Below are positions 23,186-26,544 of a stretch of DNA of 26,544 nucleotides, piece after piece. The position numbers and the translations under genes are program-made. The stretch lies in NCBI GenBank assembly GCA_015661795.1, contig DQVJ01000287.1:1-26544 (forward strand), read 5' to 3'. Position 1 is the stretch's first letter. Each line of letters begins with the position of its first letter. Below the pieces are notes generated by a model that saw nothing but the letters and a program-made list of their open reading frames with translations, was not told the origin of the DNA and did no database searches. The DNA comes from Sulfurovum sp. Its GTDB lineage: Bacteria > Campylobacterota > Campylobacteria > Campylobacterales > Sulfurovaceae.

Positions 23186-23848
23186 ATGGAAAACTTTTCA
23201 ATGATTGATTTTAATTACTTTGATGTAATCATAGCTACAATAGTATTACTGTTAGGGATTAAAGGTTTTATGCATGGTTTTATTAAAGAAGTTTTTGGTC
23301 TTGTGGGGCTCATTGGCGGTGTTTATTTTGCATCCCGTCTATCGGGAACTGCTGCTGAATTTATAGATACAAATTTCTTACATCTGGAAAATCAAGCCCT
23401 ACTGAAACTCATTGGTTTTCTTGCTATTTTAATCATCATTTGGTTAAGTGCTACAGTCATTGGTTCTATTCTTTCAAAACTCACATCTGCTAGTGGGTTA
23501 GGATTTTTAAACCGTTTGTTTGGTTTTATTGCAGGTGGAGGAAAATATTTTTTAATTTTTGCACTGATAGTTACAGCACTTTCCAATGTCTCTTTAGTCA
23601 AAGACAATCTAGAAAAACATGTGCAAGATTCCATCCTTTACCCTTACTTGAAACAAGCAGGGTCATTGCTCATAAATCTTGACCCAACTACCTTGGGTCT
23701 TGAAAGTACTTCAACTACAGAAGTGATGAAAGAGGTTGTGAATTTGAATGAAGACAATACTTCGACACATACATCAATAAAAAATATGGAAACAAATAGT
23801 ACAGAAATACATCAGACAGAATCCAATCAAAGTACACTTACTGAATGA
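23186..23848 (+). CDS. cvpA: CvpA-family membrane protein
   Basis: This 220-residue protein has four hydrophobic segments (about residues 14-30, 34-50, 71-92 and 109-130), in the CvpA pattern: FDVIIATIVLLLGIKGFMHGFIKEVFGLVGLIGG at the start and GLGFLNRLFGFIAGGGKYF before the last helix. The C-terminal 60 residues are Thr/Ser/Asn/Glu-rich and low in complexity (from about NLNEDNTSTH), probably disordered. CvpA was named for colicin V production in E. coli, and its general role is in the inner membrane and envelope. Position before fur and lysS matches the Campylobacter order. Confidence 0.88.
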   Translation: MENFSMIDFNYFDVIIATIVLLLGIKGFMHGFIKEVFGLVGLIGGVYFASRLSGTAAEFIDTNFLHLENQALLKLIGFLAILIIIWLSATVIGSILSKLTSASGLGFLNRLFGFIAGGGKYFLIFALIVTALSNVSLVKDNLEKHVQDSILYPYLKQAGSLLINLDPTTLGLESTSTTEVMKEVVNLNEDNTSTHTSIKNMETNSTEIHQTESNQSTLTE

Positions 23849-23859
23849 AGGAGTAAAGC

Positions 23860-24297
23860 ATGATAAGCTATGACAAACTTTTAGAAAAATTTAAAAATTT
23901 ACTCAAAAACAATACACTTAAATTTACCAAACAACGAGAACTTATTTTAAAATTTCTTTATGAAAATGATGAGCACTTTACACCTGAAGAAATCTACATG
24001 ATACTCAAAAAGAAAAATCCTGATATAAATATAGGTATTGCTACGGTGTACCGAACACTTACACTACTTGAAGATGCAGGTATTGCCAGTTCTATTTCAT
24101 TTGGGACACAAGGGAAAAAATACGAATTAGGTCTTAAAAAACACCATGACCATCTCATCTGCACAACATGTGGAGATATTATTGAATTCTTTGATGAAAC
24201 CATAGAAATGCAACAAGAAAAAATTGCTAAGAAATTTAACTTCAAAATGACTGATCATACGATGAAAATCGTAGGTCTATGCGAAAAATGTCAATAA
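23860..24297 (+). CDS. fur: Ferric uptake regulator Fur
   Basis: This 145-residue dimeric metalloregulator represses iron uptake genes. A winged helix holds TPEEIYMILKK and the recognition helix IATVYRTLTLLEDAG (about 60-74). The metal region KHHDHLICTTCGDIIEF includes His95, His96, His98, Cys101 and Cys104, and a second CxxC (Cys141, Cys144) ends the protein, as in Fur with a structural zinc site. Gene order cvpA-fur-lysS-glyA is that of C. jejuni, which favours Fur over its paralogue PerR. The gap after cvpA is 11 bases, with GGAG before the ATG. No clear Fur box was found in the immediate upstream gap, so any autoregulation is not evident. Confidence 0.92.
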   Translation: MISYDKLLEKFKNLLKNNTLKFTKQRELILKFLYENDEHFTPEEIYMILKKKNPDINIGIATVYRTLTLLEDAGIASSISFGTQGKKYELGLKKHHDHLICTTCGDIIEFFDETIEMQQEKIAKKFNFKMTDHTMKIVGLCEKCQ

Positions 24298-24315
24298 AAC
24301 TATACTATTATTACT

Positions 24316-24328
24316 AGGAGCATCTTTG
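24316..24328 (+). promoter_or_regulatory. Ribosome-binding site with TTG start codon of lysS
   Basis: AGGAG at 24316-24320 is five bases before TTG at 24326-24328. The resulting N-terminus MIFDNQYIQERI fits Campylobacterota LysRS, and no ATG or GTG lies in a better place, so TTG is the start. Confidence 0.8.
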
Positions 24329-25981
24329 ATATTTGATAATCAATATATTCAAGAACGTATAAAAAAAACCCAAACACTCAGAGAAAAAGGGATTAACCCT
24401 TACCCAAACCAAGTCAAAAAAGGCATACCTTCATCGACATTTTTAAGTGAATGTAACTATGTGCATGACATAGAAGTAGATGAAGGAGAAATGAAGCAAG
24501 ATAAAACAAAGTCTTACACACTCACAGGGCGTATCAAATTTGTACGCATCATGGGGAAGGCAGCCTTTGCTAAGATAGAAGATACAGATGGACTCGTACA
24601 ACTTTACTTTAACCGTGATGACCTTCCCGAGGGCTACTACAATGATGTAGTCAAAAAACTTTTTGAAGTCGGTGATATCATCGAAGCAAAGGGTTACCCT
24701 TTTGTCACAGGTACGGGTGAACTTACACTTCACTGTTTAGAAGTAAATCTGGTTACTAAAGCTATATTCCCTTTGCCAGAAAAGTTTCATGGTATACAAG
24801 ACCAAGAGATAAAATACAGACAACGCTACCTTGACATGATTATGGATGCAGAAGTCACCAAACGTTTTAAACTTCGTTCTCGCATCGTCTCAGGTATACG
24901 AAGATTTTTTGAAGACAAAGGTTTTCTAGAAGTTGAAACACCAATGATGCACCCAATACCAGGTGGAGCCAATGCCAAGCCTTTTACCACGCACCATAAT
25001 GCTCTAGGTGTAGACAGATACCTGCGCATAGCTCCTGAGCTTTACCTCAAACGTCTCATTGTAGGTGGTATGGACGCAGTATTTGAAATCAATAGAAACT
25101 TCAGAAATGAAGGCATAGATGCTACACATAACCCTGAGTTTACCTCCATTGAGTTTTACTGGGCATACAAAACGTACATCGAACTGATGGAAGTGACTGA
25201 GGAGTTGTTTGACTACCTTTTTGACACTTTAGAACTAAACAGAACATTACCTTATGGTGACATCGAAATAAACTTTAGCACACCATTTGCAAAAATACCT
25301 TGGGTAGACGCTATTGTAGACATCGGTGGTGTACCACATGAAGTGGCTACTGACAGAGATGCTGGACTGGCTTACTTAAAAGAGCGTAACTTAAAAACAG
25401 ATGCCAACTGGACACTGGGTTATGTACAGGCAGAACTTTTTGATGAATTTGTAGAAGGCAAACTTATCAACCCTACCTTCATTACAGACTATCCAGTAGA
25501 CATCTCTCCTTTGGCACGTCGTAACGATAAAAACCCTGAAGTCACAGAACGTTTTGAACTTTTTATGGCAGGCAAAGAGATAGCCAACGGATTTTCCGAA
25601 CTTAATGACCCTCTAGACCAGTACGAAAGATTTATGGGACAAGTTACTACCAAAGAAACTACAGGAGATGATGAAGCCATGCATATGGACACAGACTTTG
25701 TCAAAGCCCTAGGTTATGGGATGACACCCACAGCTGGTGAAGGCATAGGTATCGACCGCTTGGTGATGATGCTTACCAACCAACATACCATTAGAGATGT
25801 ATTGCTCTTCCCTGCCATGCGTCCAGAAGTTGAGCAAGTTGCACCAAAAGTAGATGCCTCATCTCAGTGTAAAAAATGTGGACATGATGTCATGGAAGAA
25901 CTTAAACCTGCTAAAAAAGGTAAAGGGATGTTCTGTATGGACGTGGCAGCATGTAAAGATCGTGTTTCTGAGAGGACATAA
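24326..25981 (+). CDS. lysS: Lysyl-tRNA synthetase, class II, with Cys4 C-terminal extension
   Basis: This 551-residue cytoplasmic enzyme charges tRNA-Lys. An OB-fold anticodon-binding domain (about 50-160, with YTLTGRIKFVRIMGKAAFAKIED) is followed by the class II core: motif 2 NRNFRNEGIDATHNPEFTSIE and motif 3 GEGIGIDRLVMML. It is longer than E. coli LysRS (505 residues). After the normal end near LLFPAMRPE, about 45 residues continue with a C-x2-C-x18-C-x5-C pattern (Cys515, 518, 537, 543), which looks like a small zinc ribbon. Translation starts at TTG behind AGGAG, 28 bases after fur. Confidence 0.95.
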   Translation: MIFDNQYIQERIKKTQTLREKGINPYPNQVKKGIPSSTFLSECNYVHDIEVDEGEMKQDKTKSYTLTGRIKFVRIMGKAAFAKIEDTDGLVQLYFNRDDLPEGYYNDVVKKLFEVGDIIEAKGYPFVTGTGELTLHCLEVNLVTKAIFPLPEKFHGIQDQEIKYRQRYLDMIMDAEVTKRFKLRSRIVSGIRRFFEDKGFLEVETPMMHPIPGGANAKPFTTHHNALGVDRYLRIAPELYLKRLIVGGMDAVFEINRNFRNEGIDATHNPEFTSIEFYWAYKTYIELMEVTEELFDYLFDTLELNRTLPYGDIEINFSTPFAKIPWVDAIVDIGGVPHEVATDRDAGLAYLKERNLKTDANWTLGYVQAELFDEFVEGKLINPTFITDYPVDISPLARRNDKNPEVTERFELFMAGKEIANGFSELNDPLDQYERFMGQVTTKETTGDDEAMHMDTDFVKALGYGMTPTAGEGIGIDRLVMMLTNQHTIRDVLLFPAMRPEVEQVAPKVDASSQCKKCGHDVMEELKPAKKGKGMFCMDVAACKDRVSERT

Positions 25982-25989
25982 TTATTATA

Positions 25990-26008
25990 TGTTGGGCTTT
26001 GCTCAACA
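25990..26008 (+). terminator. Hairpin after lysS, possible terminator
   Basis: TGTTGGGC-TTT-GCTCAACA forms an 8-bp stem (one G-U pair) with a 3-base loop, nine bases after the lysS stop. A T-rich but interrupted run (CATTTAATTTAACTTTA) follows, so termination may be partial. Confidence 0.5.
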
Positions 26009-26009
26009 C

Positions 26010-26047
26010 ATTTAATTTAACTTTATCAAGGTAAGATTAAATTAAAT
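26010..26047. repeat. AT-rich inverted repeat upstream of glyA
   Basis: ATTTAATTTAA (26010-26020) and TTAAATTAAAT (26037-26047) are perfect 11-bp inverted arms around 16 bases. It lies between the lysS hairpin and a glyA promoter-like TATAAAT (26052-26058). It could be part of a tandem termination structure or a protein-binding dyad. Confidence 0.45.
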
Positions 26048-26051
26048 TTGA

Positions 26052-26080
26052 TATAAATACAACATTAAACCAAAAGGAAC
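26052..26080 (+). promoter_or_regulatory. Putative glyA promoter -10 and ribosome-binding site
   Basis: TATAAAT at 26052-26058 lies 25 bases before the ATG, and AAAAGGAAC at 26072-26080 is a good ribosome-binding site. With the hairpin after lysS, this suggests that glyA has its own promoter. Confidence 0.45.
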
Positions 26081-26083
26081 CCT

Positions 26084-26544
26084 ATGTCATACGAAATTGA
26101 ATCATTTGACCCAGAAATATTTGCTGCTATTGAAAATGAAAGGCGGAGACAAACTGACCACTTAGAGATGATTGCTTCTGAGAACTTTACACTGCCTGCT
26201 GTGATGGAAGCAATGGGTTCTGTATTTACGAACAAATATGCTGAAGGTTACCCGTATAAACGTTACTATGGGGGATGTGAATTTGCTGATGTGGTTGAGC
26301 AACTGGCTATTGACAGAGCGTGTGAACTTTTTGAGTGCTCTTATGCAAATGTACAGCCACACTCAGGGTCACAAGCCAATGGTGCAGTGTATGCTGCATT
26401 ACTTAAGGCTGGAGAAAAAATCTTAGGTATGGATCTTAGTCATGGTGGACACTTGACACATGGGTCTAAGCCAAGTTTTTCTGGGAAGAACTATTCTTCA
26501 TTTACCTATGGTGTAGAGCTAGATGGTCGTATCAACTATGACGA
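26084..26544 (+). CDS. glyA: Serine hydroxymethyltransferase, N-terminal part (cut by window end)
   Basis: The frame from ATG 26084 runs to the window end without a stop and encodes the first 153 residues. The start MSYEIESFDPEIFAAIENERRRQTDHLEMIASENFTL is typical of GlyA. It is followed by TNKYAEGYPYKRYYGGCEFADVVE, the tetrahydrofolate and substrate-contact region, then PHSGSQANGAVY and LSHGGHLTHG near the PLP pocket. The enzyme interconverts serine and glycine and makes 5,10-methylene-tetrahydrofolate. The PLP lysine lies beyond the window. Position after lysS matches the C. jejuni order. Confidence 0.95.
   Translation, partial: MSYEIESFDPEIFAAIENERRRQTDHLEMIASENFTLPAVMEAMGSVFTNKYAEGYPYKRYYGGCEFADVVEQLAIDRACELFECSYANVQPHSGSQANGAVYAALLKAGEKILGMDLSHGGHLTHGSKPSFSGKNYSSFTYGVELDGRINYD

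Overview
The window is low-GC DNA that reads as a chromosome segment of a Campylobacterota bacterium (Epsilonproteobacteria), most likely a free-living, Sulfurovum- or Sulfurimonas-like sulfur-metabolising lineage. Two gene orders recalled from Campylobacter jejuni support the phylum. They are response regulator – ATP-sulfurylase – pgpA at the left edge, and gatC – (pilT) – cvpA – fur – lysS – glyA at the right edge. The free-living inference rests on the respiratory molybdoenzyme operon, the proton-translocating transhydrogenase, malic enzyme and the stand-alone ferredoxin-thioredoxin-reductase-like protein. No mobile element, CRISPR array, tRNA or rRNA is visible, and every intergenic gap is shorter than 300 bp.

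Layout. Positions 1-1847 (+) hold the C-terminus of a Fis-type response regulator, a stand-alone ATP sulfurylase and pgpA. Positions 1844-5965 (-) hold malic enzyme followed by a DUF2868 membrane protein and a DUF3482 GTPase, a conserved but poorly understood pair. A divergent promoter region at 5966-6204 separates malic enzyme from pntAB (6205-9185, +). The two together can interconvert malate, NADH and NADPH.

Positions 9206-17004 (-) form the most interesting block, a seven-gene respiratory operon. Its order is a four-cluster ferredoxin subunit (B), an NrfD/PsrC-type quinone-reactive membrane subunit (C), a Tat-exported molybdopterin catalytic subunit (A), a TorD-like chaperone, a multi-[4Fe-4S] protein with an internal twin-arginine motif, and two small proteins I do not recognise from known families. 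One of these two looks by eye like an isolated shikimate-dehydrogenase substrate-binding fold. The enzyme belongs to the polysulfide/thiosulfate/tetrathionate-reductase part of the DMSO-reductase superfamily, but its substrate cannot be read from the sequence.

Positions 17196-21133 (-) form a tightly packed run of rhodanese, YqiA-like esterase, dapE, two tandem periplasmic CxxC thioredoxin-fold proteins and an orphan membrane histidine kinase. The run points at the Mo operon. An FTR-like protein (21204-21590, -) and gatC are divergent. The rest (21694-26544, +) is gatC, pilT, cvpA, fur, lysS (TTG start and an extra C-terminal Cys4 segment) and the 5' part of glyA, which runs off the window.
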